Shown one piece after another: positions 39,473 to 47,719 of a stretch of 64,000 bases of DNA. Both the position numbers and the translations under genes were made by a program. Origin of the DNA: Mesorhizobium sp. (GTDB lineage Bacteria; Pseudomonadota; Alphaproteobacteria; Rhizobiales; Rhizobiaceae); the NCBI GenBank assembly GCA_004017275.1, contig SAKE01000001.1, positions 744,001-808,000 on the forward strand, in the 5' to 3' direction. Each line of letters starts with the position of its first letter. Within the stretch, counting starts at the first letter, position 1. The notes below the pieces were generated by a model that did no database searches, was not told the DNA's origin, and saw nothing but the letters and a program-made list of their open reading frames with translations.

Positions 39473-40948
39473 TCAGCCCCGGGCGAACAGACCACCTATT
39501 AGTCGCAAAGGTGCCGTCAACCGCCAACTGCGCGACGTGAGTAGCGCATCGCGCTCATTGACGATGCCCTCTCTTTCGCGCAGGAGGGCATCGCGTTCGG
39601 CGAATAACCTACCTTGAACGGTTACGAGGTGATTTCGGTCAGCGATCAGACTGTCGTGGACCTGTGCGAGCGTGTCTCGCTCGGCGATCACAGTGTCGCG
39701 AGTTCCGGCGAGGGCATCACGCTCGGCGATCAGAGTGTCGTGAGTTCGAGCGAGCGCGTCTCGCTCGGCAATCAGAGTGTTGCGGGTTCCGGCGAGGGCC
39801 TCACGTTCGGCGATCAGAGTGTCGCGAGTTCGAGCGAGCGCGTCTCGTTCGGCGATCAGAGTGTCGCGAGCTCCGGCGAGAGCATCACGTTCGGCGATCA
39901 GGGTGTCGCGAGTTCCGGCGAGCGCGTCTCGCTCGGCCGCCACGCCGCGAACTTCAACAGATTGCTGTTCCAAAAAGGTCGCAAGCTTCGAATTCTCTTG
40001 ACGTATCTTCTCTGTTTCGGTGTTGCGCGTGCTGAATTCACCACGCAATTGCGCAACCGCCAATTCCTCCGTCGCCATGGCTGGCGAAAATGTTTCGCAG
40101 GCTTCGTCAAATCTCGTCCGCATAGTATCCAGCTGATCAAGCAAGCCCTTGTCTTCATCGCCGGCGGCGATCGTGGTCAGAACTTGATAAATCTCGCGGA
40201 CCAGCGACGTAACATCCGGATGATCACGCATATGTTCGAGCGTGGACCTTTCATGATAAAGGTCTGTCGTAAGAAACTGCTCAATCCTGACATCCGAGTG
40301 GTCGGGCCGAGAAGGCCAGACAACTCCAGTTTTTTCAGCTGCGCGGTCCATATGCTTTCGCCAGTCGACCAGAAACCCTTCATATGACAGGATGTATCGC
40401 GGCATATGTCGCGAATGATATTCAGCTTCGAGCACATGCCTGACCCACAACAGCAGTGACTTCGGCAGCGCGATTTTATCTCGCCGGCGCAGCGAATAAG
40501 CGACCTCTAGAGGATTGCGCACCGGCAGAAAAGCGACAGAGCTGACATTCATTTCGTCCAAGATCGACGACAGGAATGGAACAAATCTGCAAGTCCGCGG
40601 GTCTTTGATTACAATCAATGGTTCGTCACCGAACTCGTCGAAGAGCAGCTGTCTTATTTTCTGACGATACGGCTCTGCTGCCTTTGAGTTGATCTTTTGC
40701 TGATCGAGTTGACGCCAGTCATGCCAGGATGAGCCTGCGAATGCGAGCAGTTCGTCATGCGCAAGGGCAAGGGGCGCACTCTCAAAGAATCCACGCGGAT
40801 TGGCCGCGTGCAACGGCAGCGGGGTCTTCGGACCGGCTGCTCCCAATGCATTGATTACGCCCCCAAGCGCTGATGTTCCGCTCCTATGCATTCCCAGGAT
40901 TAAGATGGCTTGGCGCCTCGGTGCCCATGGTCTGGCTATCTTGGTCAT
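39473..40948 (-). CDS. Sulfotransferase-like protein with long 14-residue-repeat coiled coil
   Basis: A 491-residue protein from the ATG at 40948 (an in-frame TTG at 40984 would add 12). Residues 12-300 look like a PAPS-dependent sulfotransferase. ILILGMHRSGTSALGG (15-30) is the 5'-phosphosulfate loop, FGDEPLIVIKDPRTCRF follows, and RNPLEVAYSL (144-153) is the 3'-phosphate site. From about 315 the protein is one coiled coil. Residues 338-435 are seven copies of a 14-residue unit, consensus AERDALAGTRDTLI, and 436-475 hold looser copies. The end SRSWRLTAPLRLIGGLFARG is basic and amphipathic, as in proteins that touch the membrane. It lies beside wzt and wzm on the same strand. Function inferred: modification, and perhaps length control, of the exported O-antigen. 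Confidence 0.8.
   Translation of the reverse strand: MTKIARPWAPRRQAILILGMHRSGTSALGGVINALGAAGPKTPLPLHAANPRGFFESAPLALAHDELLAFAGSSWHDWRQLDQQKINSKAAEPYRQKIRQLLFDEFGDEPLIVIKDPRTCRFVPFLSSILDEMNVSSVAFLPVRNPLEVAYSLRRRDKIALPKSLLLWVRHVLEAEYHSRHMPRYILSYEGFLVDWRKHMDRAAEKTGVVWPSRPDHSDVRIEQFLTTDLYHERSTLEHMRDHPDVTSLVREIYQVLTTIAAGDEDKGLLDQLDTMRTRFDEACETFSPAMATEELAVAQLRGEFSTRNTETEKIRQENSKLATFLEQQSVEVRGVAAERDALAGTRDTLIAERDALAGARDTLIAERDALARTRDTLIAEREALAGTRNTLIAERDALARTHDTLIAERDALAGTRDTVIAERDTLAQVHDSLIADRNHLVTVQGRLFAERDALLREREGIVNERDALLTSRSWRLTAPLRLIGGLFARG
39640..39937 (-). repeat. Seven 42-bp in-frame tandem repeats inside the sulfotransferase-like gene
   Basis: Units begin at 39640, 39682, 39724, 39766, 39808, 39850 and 39892 on the plus strand and are exactly 42 bp each. 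The core (plus strand) is CGGCGATCAGAGTGTCGCG followed by AGTTCCGGCGAGGGCATCACG-like sequence. The unit at 39640 is the most diverged. Each unit equals 14 codons, two heptads, so gain or loss of units keeps the frame. Sequence identity between units is high enough for slippage or recombination. Confidence 0.9.
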
Positions 40949-41237
40949 CAATTTGACGGTGCTTTTTTCATTCCGGTTGGTCAATGTTTAATATGCTTAG
41001 ATCAGGCTCTATCAAAACGTCAATTCTATGAATATCGGGACGAGCGCGGATCCCTGGTCGGGTTTTCGTGGCTGACCGGGTGCGGCTGATTCTGTGATTC
41101 GGCCTTGGTTTCGAGAGTGGTTTTGGACCATTGAAGGTTTGCGGGTATTCCGGCAGGCAACAGCGCTTGAGGAGGGATTATGCTACGATCTATCGAGCCA
41201 TAGCTTGACCTCCATATCAAATATCGCGAGGCGCTTT

Positions 41238-41939
41238 TTAGGTCAGCGATTCCACTCGGCCAGCGCGAAGCGTCATTCTCTTCGTGCAGACGCGCTGGAT
41301 GAGCGAATCGTCGTGGCTGGCCAGCACGATGATGCCGGCCTTTTCCGCCAGTTCATCCATGCGTCGTTTGGCTTTTTCCTTGAATGACGCGTCGCCAGCG
41401 CCAATCCATTCATCCATCAGCAGAATCTCAGGCTCGAGCGCGGTCGCAACTGCAAATGCCAGTCGTGCCGCCATACCCTGGCTGTACGCCTTGAACGGCA
41501 GGTCGATGAAATCGCCCAGTTCGCTGAAATCGATTATTTCGTCCATCTTCTCTTCGATCTCGGCCAGCGTCCAACCGCTGATCAACCCCCTCAGCACGAT
41601 GTTTCTCCGCCCGGTGGCCTCGGGACGAAACCCTATGTGGATGTTGAACAGCGCATCGACCTTGCCCGCGATCGATATCGTGCCACCCGATGGCTGGTAG
41701 ATTCCGTAGAGAACCTTGAGCAAGGTGGTCTTGCCGGCGCCGTTCGGGCCGACAAGCCCCAACCGGTCGCCTGCCTTGAGTTCGAAGCTGACATCGTCGA
41801 GCGCCTGCACGACCTGCTTGTTGCCCGACTTCGCTATGTTGCCGCCGAGAGCGCTCCGGCGCCGGCCAGGCGCCGAAAGCGTCAACTTTTCGAACAGGCG
41901 ATAGACGAGGCTGACATTGTTCAGTTTGATGGAGGTCAT
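41238..41939 (-). CDS. wzt: O-antigen/polysaccharide ABC transporter, ATP-binding protein (short Wzt/KpsT type)
   Basis: A 233-residue ATPase from the ATG at 41939, MTSIKLNNVSLVYRLFEKL. Walker A is GPNGAGKTTLL (64-74). The signature loop is KAYSQGMAARLAFA, the form usual in polysaccharide exporters instead of LSGGQ. Walker B is EILLMDEWIGAGD and the switch His is in LASHDDSLIQ. There is no C-terminal carbohydrate-binding domain, so it is the short type that does not read a terminal sugar mark. Together with the permease 5 bp upstream it exports a finished lipid-linked polymer. It is on the strand of the coiled-coil sulfotransferase, 290 bp upstream of it. Confidence 0.93.
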   Translation of the reverse strand: MTSIKLNNVSLVYRLFEKLTLSAPGRRRSALGGNIAKSGNKQVVQALDDVSFELKAGDRLGLVGPNGAGKTTLLKVLYGIYQPSGGTISIAGKVDALFNIHIGFRPEATGRRNIVLRGLISGWTLAEIEEKMDEIIDFSELGDFIDLPFKAYSQGMAARLAFAVATALEPEILLMDEWIGAGDASFKEKAKRRMDELAEKAGIIVLASHDDSLIQRVCTKRMTLRAGRVESLT

Positions 41940-41944
41940 GGAAC

Positions 41945-42772
41945 TCAAATCAGGAAAACGATGCGCTTGCGATAAAGCCCCAGCAACAGCAACGCAAGGG
42001 TCCAGAGGCCAAGACAGATGTAACCTGTCACCGCCAGGGCATGTGTCGGGAATATCCCCGCCGTGATAGGGCCACGCACCCCCTCCAGGAAATAGGTGAA
42101 AGGGTTCCAATGATAGGCATATTTTTGAATGCCCTCTTGCCCGCTATAGAGCCAAAAAACCGGTGTTAAGAACATGCCCACCCGCATCAGGTTGCCGACG
42201 ATGAATTCGCCGTCAGGAAAGAAAGCGCCCAGAAACGCAAAAACGATTATAAATGCAGGGGTTACAAGGATGAGGAGTAACATTCCCACCAAGGACAGCA
42301 ACCAGTTCGTGTTGATTCCGTAGCCGCTCAAAAGCAGAATAAGAACGCAACCCGCCAGTGAATAACCAGCCCTGATGATGCATTGCATCGTCAATCGCAT
42401 CACGTATACGAACAACGGAAGCGTCGTGCCTTGAATGAAGCTCGCTTCGCGCTGGAAAAGCGATACGCTCACAGTGATGGTTTCGCTGAGATAGAACCAC
42501 ACCAGCATGCCAATGGCTACATAGGCGATATAGCTCGGGTTGCTGGCGTCTTTGGTTACGAAAACAAAGGCAAATGTGCCGACGAAGGCAAAATAATTGA
42601 CCAGCATCCAAAGCGGTCCCAAGGTCGTACGTCTGTGCTGGTCGCCGATGTCCTCATGCGCAAGCGCGATCCAGACCCGATGCAGCTTCATGGCCTTGGA
42701 GATATCGTTAAAAGCGCCGTTTAGTGCTGCAATCATGGTTGGGAGCATCGCATCTGTTTTCCGGCGCTTCAT
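41945..42772 (-). CDS. wzm: O-antigen/polysaccharide ABC transporter, permease (Wzm/KpsM type)
   Basis: A 275-residue ABC-2 type membrane protein starting MKRRKTDAMLPTMIAALNGAF; an ATG eight codons on (MLPTM) is a possible start. The N-terminal interface helix (HRVWIALAHEDIGDQHRRTTLGPLWMLVNYF) is the hallmark of polysaccharide exporters. Six hydrophobic segments follow, with FWLYSGQEGIQKYAYHWNPFTYFLEGVR near the C terminus. It forms the inner-membrane channel for the deoxyhexose polymer. The stop lies 5 bp before the wzt start. It is divergent from the capD-type gene, with 285 bp of promoter-containing DNA between. Confidence 0.92.
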   Translation of the reverse strand: MKRRKTDAMLPTMIAALNGAFNDISKAMKLHRVWIALAHEDIGDQHRRTTLGPLWMLVNYFAFVGTFAFVFVTKDASNPSYIAYVAIGMLVWFYLSETITVSVSLFQREASFIQGTTLPLFVYVMRLTMQCIIRAGYSLAGCVLILLLSGYGINTNWLLSLVGMLLLILVTPAFIIVFAFLGAFFPDGEFIVGNLMRVGMFLTPVFWLYSGQEGIQKYAYHWNPFTYFLEGVRGPITAGIFPTHALAVTGYICLGLWTLALLLLGLYRKRIVFLI

Positions 42773-43057
42773 CTCTTGAAGGCTCGTGGCGAGCCACCGC
42801 GGACCTCTTAATAGCCGTTGCGACCTGCTTATGGCAACGCACTGCGTTTTTATGTCGCGAATTGGGTGTCAGGTCCGATCGTAGACCTCCCGCTCCTCCC
42901 AAAAAAACATCTGGCTATGCCCTCGCCCCCGCAGTATGCGATACAGAACGGTGGGACCGGGGATGGCGCCTTGAGAAAGGTGATCGGCCACGAAGTATCT
43001 TCGTGTTCCACTTCGCGGTGTCCATCATACCTTGAGCCTGGAGTCTAGTGCCTTCAA

Positions 43058-45046
43058 ATGAATTCTTACCTCGAAGCAGTATTCGGGCTCAGGCCACAGA
43101 TGCGGCGTGCCTTCATCATGGTCCAGGACGTGCTCATGGTCCTGGTCGCCGTGGCGCTCAGCCTCGTGCTTTCGCGGTCGAATCTTTCGTTCGAAGCGCT
43201 CTCCAACGAGGGTCTGGCAACATGGGCCGCCATTGTTGTCATCAGCCATTTTCTGTTCAGATATTGTGGCCTTTACACGACAGTCTGGCGCTTTGCCTCG
43301 ACACCTGACTTTTTCAATATCCTGAAGAGCTGCGCGATTTTGACACTCGCTCTTTATGCCACTTCGCTGCTGGCTCGTTCCTTCCAGCCGGTGCAAGGGC
43401 TCAACGAGCGCCAGTTCATCGTGTTCTTCCTCGTCTCCTTCACGATCATATCGGCGCCCCGGCTGTTCTACCGCTTCCTGCGTGATGGCGCGAGCTGGGG
43501 CATTCTGAGCCGCAAGACCGACGAGACGCAGACCAAGCGCGCGTTGTTCGTCGGCCGGCTCGGCGAAGCCGACCTGATCATTCGCTTCACGCGCACGGCG
43601 CAGCCGGCGGACCATTCCATCGTCGGCATCATGGCGACCGAGCGCGGCGCGCCGTTGGGGACGCGCATCCAGGGTGTTCCCGTGGTGGCGACCCTGCCGC
43701 GCCTGATCGATGTCTTGGAAGACTACGCGAGCGGCACCAAAAGCCTGGACTTGCTGATTTTCGGTAGCGGCGCCGAGCACGAAATCGAGGAGTATTCGGA
43801 ACTCGTCCGCGTTGCCCGGCACGGCGACATAAATGTGGTGCAGTTTTCCGGTCTTTCGGAGCTGGAGCAGCACGGAAAGCTTGTTCTCGACACCGTCGAG
43901 ATGGAAACGATTCTGCGCCGCCCGACGGTTGCGTCCGATATCGAGCGCATCGGCGCCTTTGTTGGCGGCAAACGCGTTCTGGTGACGGGCGGTGCCGGCT
44001 CGATCGGCCAAACGCTGGTCAAACGGTCGCTTGAACTGGGAGCAGAATCGGTGCTGGTCGCCGACAACTCCGAGTTCGGCATTTTCCAGCTGAGCCGGTA
44101 TATTGACGAGAAGGATCACGACCGTCTCAAGGTCCGTATCGTCGATGTCGCGGACCGGCGCCAGATAACGCGTGTCGTCACGGAATTCCGGCCGGACATC
44201 ATCTTTCATGCCGCGGCGCTCAAACACGTGCCGCTGCTCGAGGAAAACTGGGATTCGGCCATCCAGACCAATATTTTCGGAACGCTCGTCTGTGCCGAGG
44301 TCGCCGCCAAATGTGGGGTTGCGCAATTTGTCCTGATATCGAGCGACAAGGCGGTGGATCCGACGTCCGTGCTTGGCATGACGAAGCGGGCCGCCGAACA
44401 GATCATCAGCGCCTTGCATGGCACGCCCTCGAGCGAGCCGGGCGGACGTCGCTCCGCCACCAAGTTCATTGCTGTGCGATTCGGCAATGTGTTTGGCAGC
44501 AACGGTTCGGTAGCAACCATATTCCAGGCGCAGATCGAGGCTGGGGGGCCCGTCACCATCACCGACCGGCGCATGACACGCTATTTCATGACCGTGGCCG
44601 AAGCCGTTGATCTCGTCATCATGTCGGCGGCCGATGCGGCGTCGCGGCATAGCGGAGACGATTATGCCGTCTATATGCTCGACATGGGCAAGCCGGTGCC
44701 GATTCTTGAAGTGGCCGAAACGATGATCCGTTTGTCAGGAAAAAGCCCATACAAGGACATCGCAATCCGGTTCACCGGCATAAGGCCTGGCGAAAAACTC
44801 GACGAAACGCTGCATGGCAACGATGAGGAACTCGTCGAACTCGGCATTTCGAAGATTTTTGGCCTGAGCACTGATGTCGTGGAATGGTCGGATGTCCAGA
44901 TCGCGCTCACGGCGCTGCAGCAGTCGGCGAAAAACCAGGACAAAGCCGCCGCGCTCGCCGTGATGGCAAACCTTGATCGCGCCAAAAAGGCCAGGGAAAG
45001 CATTCATCTGGGCGCGATCCCGAAAACGGTCGGGCAGGCGGGCTAG
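43058..45046 (+). CDS. CapD/WbpM-type UDP-HexNAc 4,6-dehydratase (probable UDP-GlcNAc C6-dehydratase)
   Basis: A 662-residue inner-membrane enzyme. Four hydrophobic segments lie within residues 20-130. A first nucleotide-binding fold (about 150-290: RALFVGRLGEADLIIRF) lacks catalytic residues. The SDR domain starts at RVLVTGGAGSIGQTLVKR (about 307-324). The catalytic stretch is LISSDKAVDPTSVLGMTKRAAE. The residue four before the Lys, Met in WbpM, is Leu439 here, with Lys443. It would convert UDP-GlcNAc to the 4-keto-6-deoxy form. With the SDR at 46784 and the small sugar transferase at 46219 it matches the WreV-WreQ-WreU set that makes and attaches QuiNAc in Rhizobium etli. The end of the gene is overlapped by a palindromic repeat. 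Confidence 0.88.
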   Translation: MNSYLEAVFGLRPQMRRAFIMVQDVLMVLVAVALSLVLSRSNLSFEALSNEGLATWAAIVVISHFLFRYCGLYTTVWRFASTPDFFNILKSCAILTLALYATSLLARSFQPVQGLNERQFIVFFLVSFTIISAPRLFYRFLRDGASWGILSRKTDETQTKRALFVGRLGEADLIIRFTRTAQPADHSIVGIMATERGAPLGTRIQGVPVVATLPRLIDVLEDYASGTKSLDLLIFGSGAEHEIEEYSELVRVARHGDINVVQFSGLSELEQHGKLVLDTVEMETILRRPTVASDIERIGAFVGGKRVLVTGGAGSIGQTLVKRSLELGAESVLVADNSEFGIFQLSRYIDEKDHDRLKVRIVDVADRRQITRVVTEFRPDIIFHAAALKHVPLLEENWDSAIQTNIFGTLVCAEVAAKCGVAQFVLISSDKAVDPTSVLGMTKRAAEQIISALHGTPSSEPGGRRSATKFIAVRFGNVFGSNGSVATIFQAQIEAGGPVTITDRRMTRYFMTVAEAVDLVIMSAADAASRHSGDDYAVYMLDMGKPVPILEVAETMIRLSGKSPYKDIAIRFTGIRPGEKLDETLHGNDEELVELGISKIFGLSTDVVEWSDVQIALTALQQSAKNQDKAAALAVMANLDRAKKARESIHLGAIPKTVGQAG

Positions 45047-45114
45047 CGCAATTCCAGGAAAAGTGTGAAACGGTTCCCGGGAAAGCTCATAGCGCTTTCC
45101 CTTGGGACTTGCGC
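45046..45114. repeat. Palindromic intergenic repeat, short copy (69 bp)
   Basis: Near-identical to the left module of the element at 9791: AATTCCAGGAAAAGTGTGAAA, then TAGCGCTTTCCCTTGGGA. Its ends GCGCAATTCC and GGACTTGCGC are inverted repeats with one mismatch. The first base is also the last base of the TAG stop of the preceding gene, so the element sits exactly at the end of the coding region. The right module of the full copy is absent here. Confidence 0.8.
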
Positions 45115-45157
45115 CAAATCAAAAAGATAGACCGAGACCAGAATTTAGAAAGCGATC

Positions 45158-46096
45158 TTGCTCGTGAGCAAAGAAGATCTGCGCATCGCGGTCCTGATGG
45201 GCACGAAAGACGGCGCCGCCTTCATCGATGAACAGCTGCAGTCCCTGCTCGCGCAGTCGCACCCGCTGGTTGACCTGTGGATATCCGACGATGGCTCCGC
45301 CGATGGCACGACCGCCATCATCGAGACATGGAAATCCCGCTGGCCCAAAGGGCGAATGACCCTGGTGGAGGGGCCGCGGCAAGGCTTCGCCGCCAATTTC
45401 CGATCGATGATCCTCGATCGACGCATCGACGCGGACTGCTATGCTTTTTGCGACCAGGACGATATCTGGGAGCCCGACAGGCTGGAGAGCGCTATCAGCT
45501 GGATGCAGGCCCATGACGCTGAGATTCCGCTGATGTTTTGTTCGCGAACCGCGACCATGACGGAAACGGGAAGCCTTGTCGGCCATTCGCCGCTGTTTGC
45601 CCGGCCGCCATCCTTTCGCAACGCGCTTGTGCAAAGCATCGCCGGCGGCAACACCGTCCTGCTCAACGCCGCGGCACGCGACCTGCTGGCCAAGGCCTCC
45701 GCGAGGACCGGGTTCGTCAGCCACGACTGGTGGGCCTATCTCATCGTGACCGCCGCCGGCGGCATCGTCCGCTACGATCCGCGGCCGCTGGTGCGCTACC
45801 GGCAGCACGCTGCAAACCTGGTCGGCGCCAACGTATCGTGGAGGGCAAGGGTTTCCCGGCTTGGCCGCCTGTTCAAGGGTGAGTTCGCCAGCTGGACGGA
45901 TCGCAATCTTGACGGACTTGCCGTCAATCGCAACCTCCTGACCGAGGACGCGATTGCTTGCCTCGACCTGTTCACCAGCGGGCGGCAGGGCGGTCTTTTC
46001 CGCCGCTTGGCTGGCTTGCGCAAAAGCGGTGTCTATCGGCAGACTTTTTCCGGGAACCTCGGGCTCTTTCTCGCTTTCGTCCTCGGGCGTATCTGA
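45158..46096 (+). CDS. Glycosyltransferase family 2 (rhamnosyltransferase-like)
   Basis: A 312-residue protein. The start is a TTG at 45158 or a GTG two codons later. The GT-A fold begins RIAVLMGTKDGAAFIDEQLQSLLAQ, with LWISDDGSADGTTAIIE, DCYAFCDQDDIWEPDRLE (DXD region) and GGNTVLLNAAARDL. The form is that of the WchF/WsaF/RfbN rhamnosyltransferases. VSHDWWAYLIVTAAGG and VRYRQHAANLVG are typical of that group. It probably adds L-rhamnose or a similar sugar to the lipid-linked QuiNAc primer formed by its neighbours. Confidence 0.82.
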   Translation: MLVSKEDLRIAVLMGTKDGAAFIDEQLQSLLAQSHPLVDLWISDDGSADGTTAIIETWKSRWPKGRMTLVEGPRQGFAANFRSMILDRRIDADCYAFCDQDDIWEPDRLESAISWMQAHDAEIPLMFCSRTATMTETGSLVGHSPLFARPPSFRNALVQSIAGGNTVLLNAAARDLLAKASARTGFVSHDWWAYLIVTAAGGIVRYDPRPLVRYRQHAANLVGANVSWRARVSRLGRLFKGEFASWTDRNLDGLAVNRNLLTEDAIACLDLFTSGRQGGLFRRLAGLRKSGVYRQTFSGNLGLFLAFVLGRI

Positions 46097-46218
46097 GCAT
46101 TGGAACGGCTGCGTGGCGCGCTTGGTCGAGAGATGAGCTCATGCTACGTCGACCGGATTGACGGGCTTTTCCTGCGGCATTGCCTCGGGACTTTGGCAGG
46201 GAGCATTTTCGGCCGCTC

Positions 46219-46758
46219 ATGAAGGCAACCAAGCAAATCTTCGATCTTGCCGGTGCGGCTTTGCTGCTGGTGGCAACATCTCCTGTTTTGGTGCTTGCCG
46301 TCCTTGCCGTTCGGGCATCGTCGCCAGGTCCGGCTATTTTTTCGCAGACGCGGGTCGGCCGCGACGGCCGGCTTTTTCGCTGTCACAAGTTGCGCACGAT
46401 GTATGTGGGGACGCCGTCATTGCCCTCGCATGAGGCGCCCGCGAATTCCGTGACATCGGTTGGAAAGGTCCTGCGGAAGTTCAAGCTCGATGAGCTGCCG
46501 CAGTTCTGGAACGTGCTGAACGGCGAGATGAGCCTGGTCGGGCCGCGCCCATGCCTGCCGACCCAAACGGAATTGATCGAGTGTCGCAGGCGACTGGGCG
46601 TTTTGGCGGCGCTTCCGGGCATAACCGGCCTGGCCCAGATCAAGGGCATCGACATGTCGAACCCGAAACTTCTGGCCGAAACGGATGCTGCCTATCTGCG
46701 CACAGCGTCGTTCCAGCTCGACCTTCGGATCCTGCTTGGAACGCTCTATCGAAGCTGA
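46219..46758 (+). CDS. Small initiating sugar-1-phosphate transferase (PglC/WreU type)
   Basis: A 179-residue membrane-associated enzyme; the ATG at 46219 gives [22 protein letters not shown], the normal start of minimal phosphoglycosyl transferases. It has one re-entrant hydrophobic segment, a [17 protein letters not shown] motif, HKLRTM, and the catalytic [37 protein letters not shown] segment is near the end. It has none of the extra membrane helices of the larger transferase at 13351. It should move a HexNAc-like sugar-1-phosphate to undecaprenyl phosphate, most likely QuiNAc given the dehydratase and SDR beside it. Confidence 0.86.
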   Translation: MKATKQIFDLAGAALLLVATSPVLVLAVLAVRASSPGPAIFSQTRVGRDGRLFRCHKLRTMYVGTPSLPSHEAPANSVTSVGKVLRKFKLDELPQFWNVLNGEMSLVGPRPCLPTQTELIECRRRLGVLAALPGITGLAQIKGIDMSNPKLLAETDAAYLRTASFQLDLRILLGTLYRS

Positions 46759-46783
46759 GCAGACCATCATGGTCAACAAAGCG

Positions 46784-47719
46784 TCAGGATTTGCCGAGCC
46801 GCGCCAGCTCGGCCAGCCGCCCCAGTGGGTCGGTTTCAGGCTTCCATCCCTGCGATATTAGCAGGGCAGGGTCGCATATCTGTATCGCGGTCAGGCTGTC
46901 CCAAAACGCCCGTTTGCTGAGCACGCTTGCTGCCGGCCGCATCAAGCCGGCCGGCACGGCCATCAAGCGCATCGGCCGCACGAACCCCCTGCGAAAGGCG
47001 GCGATGATGGCCTCGACGGCGACCGGCGGCACATCGGCGCCAACATAGATCGGGCGAAGCGCCCCCGAATGGCTCAGCAGGTGCGACACCGCTCGCACTG
47101 CGGCCTCGGAAGACATCAGCGAGCGGATTCCCGTCAAGGCGCCCGTTGGCAGCGGCAGCGCCGTATCGGCCAGCCGCATCAGCGTCGCCAGGTTTCCCTT
47201 CATGCCGATTCCGTAGACCGGAGGCAGACGCAACACGGCGGCGTCGGAGCGGCCATGCGACGCATAGGCGTCCAAAACCCGGATCTCGCCTTCGCGCTTC
47301 GAGCGCCCATAGACGCATTGCGGGGCAGCAAGCGTGTTCTCGTCGATCGTCGCGCTGACGCGAGCGCCGATCACGGCCCGGATCGAGGAGAGATGGATGA
47401 AGCGTCCGCTTGCCTGCGCGGCCGCGGCATGCGCCAGCCGTGCGCTCAATTCCACATTGGCGGCCCGATGGTCGGCTTCGGTGGCGTTGCCCTGATCATT
47501 GTTGAGGCCAGCACAATGGACAATGTGAGTCACATCCCTGGTGAGCGCCAGGAAGGCCTCGGCCGGCGCATCAAAATTGGGCATCAGGATCGCGCCGTCC
47601 CCCGAACCAAGCCTCTCCGGATGGCGAGAGGCGAGGCGAAGCTCGGCACCGGCTTCGCGAAGGTGGCGCGCGACAAGACGCCCGATGAAACCCGTCGCGC
47701 CCGTGACCAGGACCTTCAT
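46784..47719 (-). CDS. NAD-dependent epimerase/reductase (WbpV/WreQ-like 4-reductase)
   Basis: A 311-residue SDR starting [24 protein letters not shown] at 47719. It contains THIVHCAGLNND, the Ser in IHLSSIRAVIGARV, the YxxxK in CVYGRSKREGEI and LRLPPVYGIGMKGNL. The YxxxK and Ser pair support catalysis. By gene company it would reduce the 4-keto product of the CapD-type enzyme to UDP-QuiNAc; the family also contains epimerases. Its start overlaps the stop of the ligase gene (ATGA over 47716-47719), so the two are coupled. It converges with the small sugar transferase. Confidence 0.8.
   Translation of the reverse strand: MKVLVTGATGFIGRLVARHLREAGAELRLASRHPERLGSGDGAILMPNFDAPAEAFLALTRDVTHIVHCAGLNNDQGNATEADHRAANVELSARLAHAAAAQASGRFIHLSSIRAVIGARVSATIDENTLAAPQCVYGRSKREGEIRVLDAYASHGRSDAAVLRLPPVYGIGMKGNLATLMRLADTALPLPTGALTGIRSLMSSEAAVRAVSHLLSHSGALRPIYVGADVPPVAVEAIIAAFRRGFVRPMRLMAVPAGLMRPAASVLSKRAFWDSLTAIQICDPALLISQGWKPETDPLGRLAELARLGKS

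Noticed and set aside
39640..39937. Regular repeats that could suggest a CRISPR array
   Set aside because: The units are contiguous with no unique spacers, are exactly 42 bp, and encode a coiled coil in frame with a sulfotransferase-like protein.
39614..40387. Open plus-strand frame across the 42-bp repeats, rich in Ser/Gly/Val
   Set aside because: It is the antisense shadow of the repeat-bearing gene; it has no ribosome site or family character.
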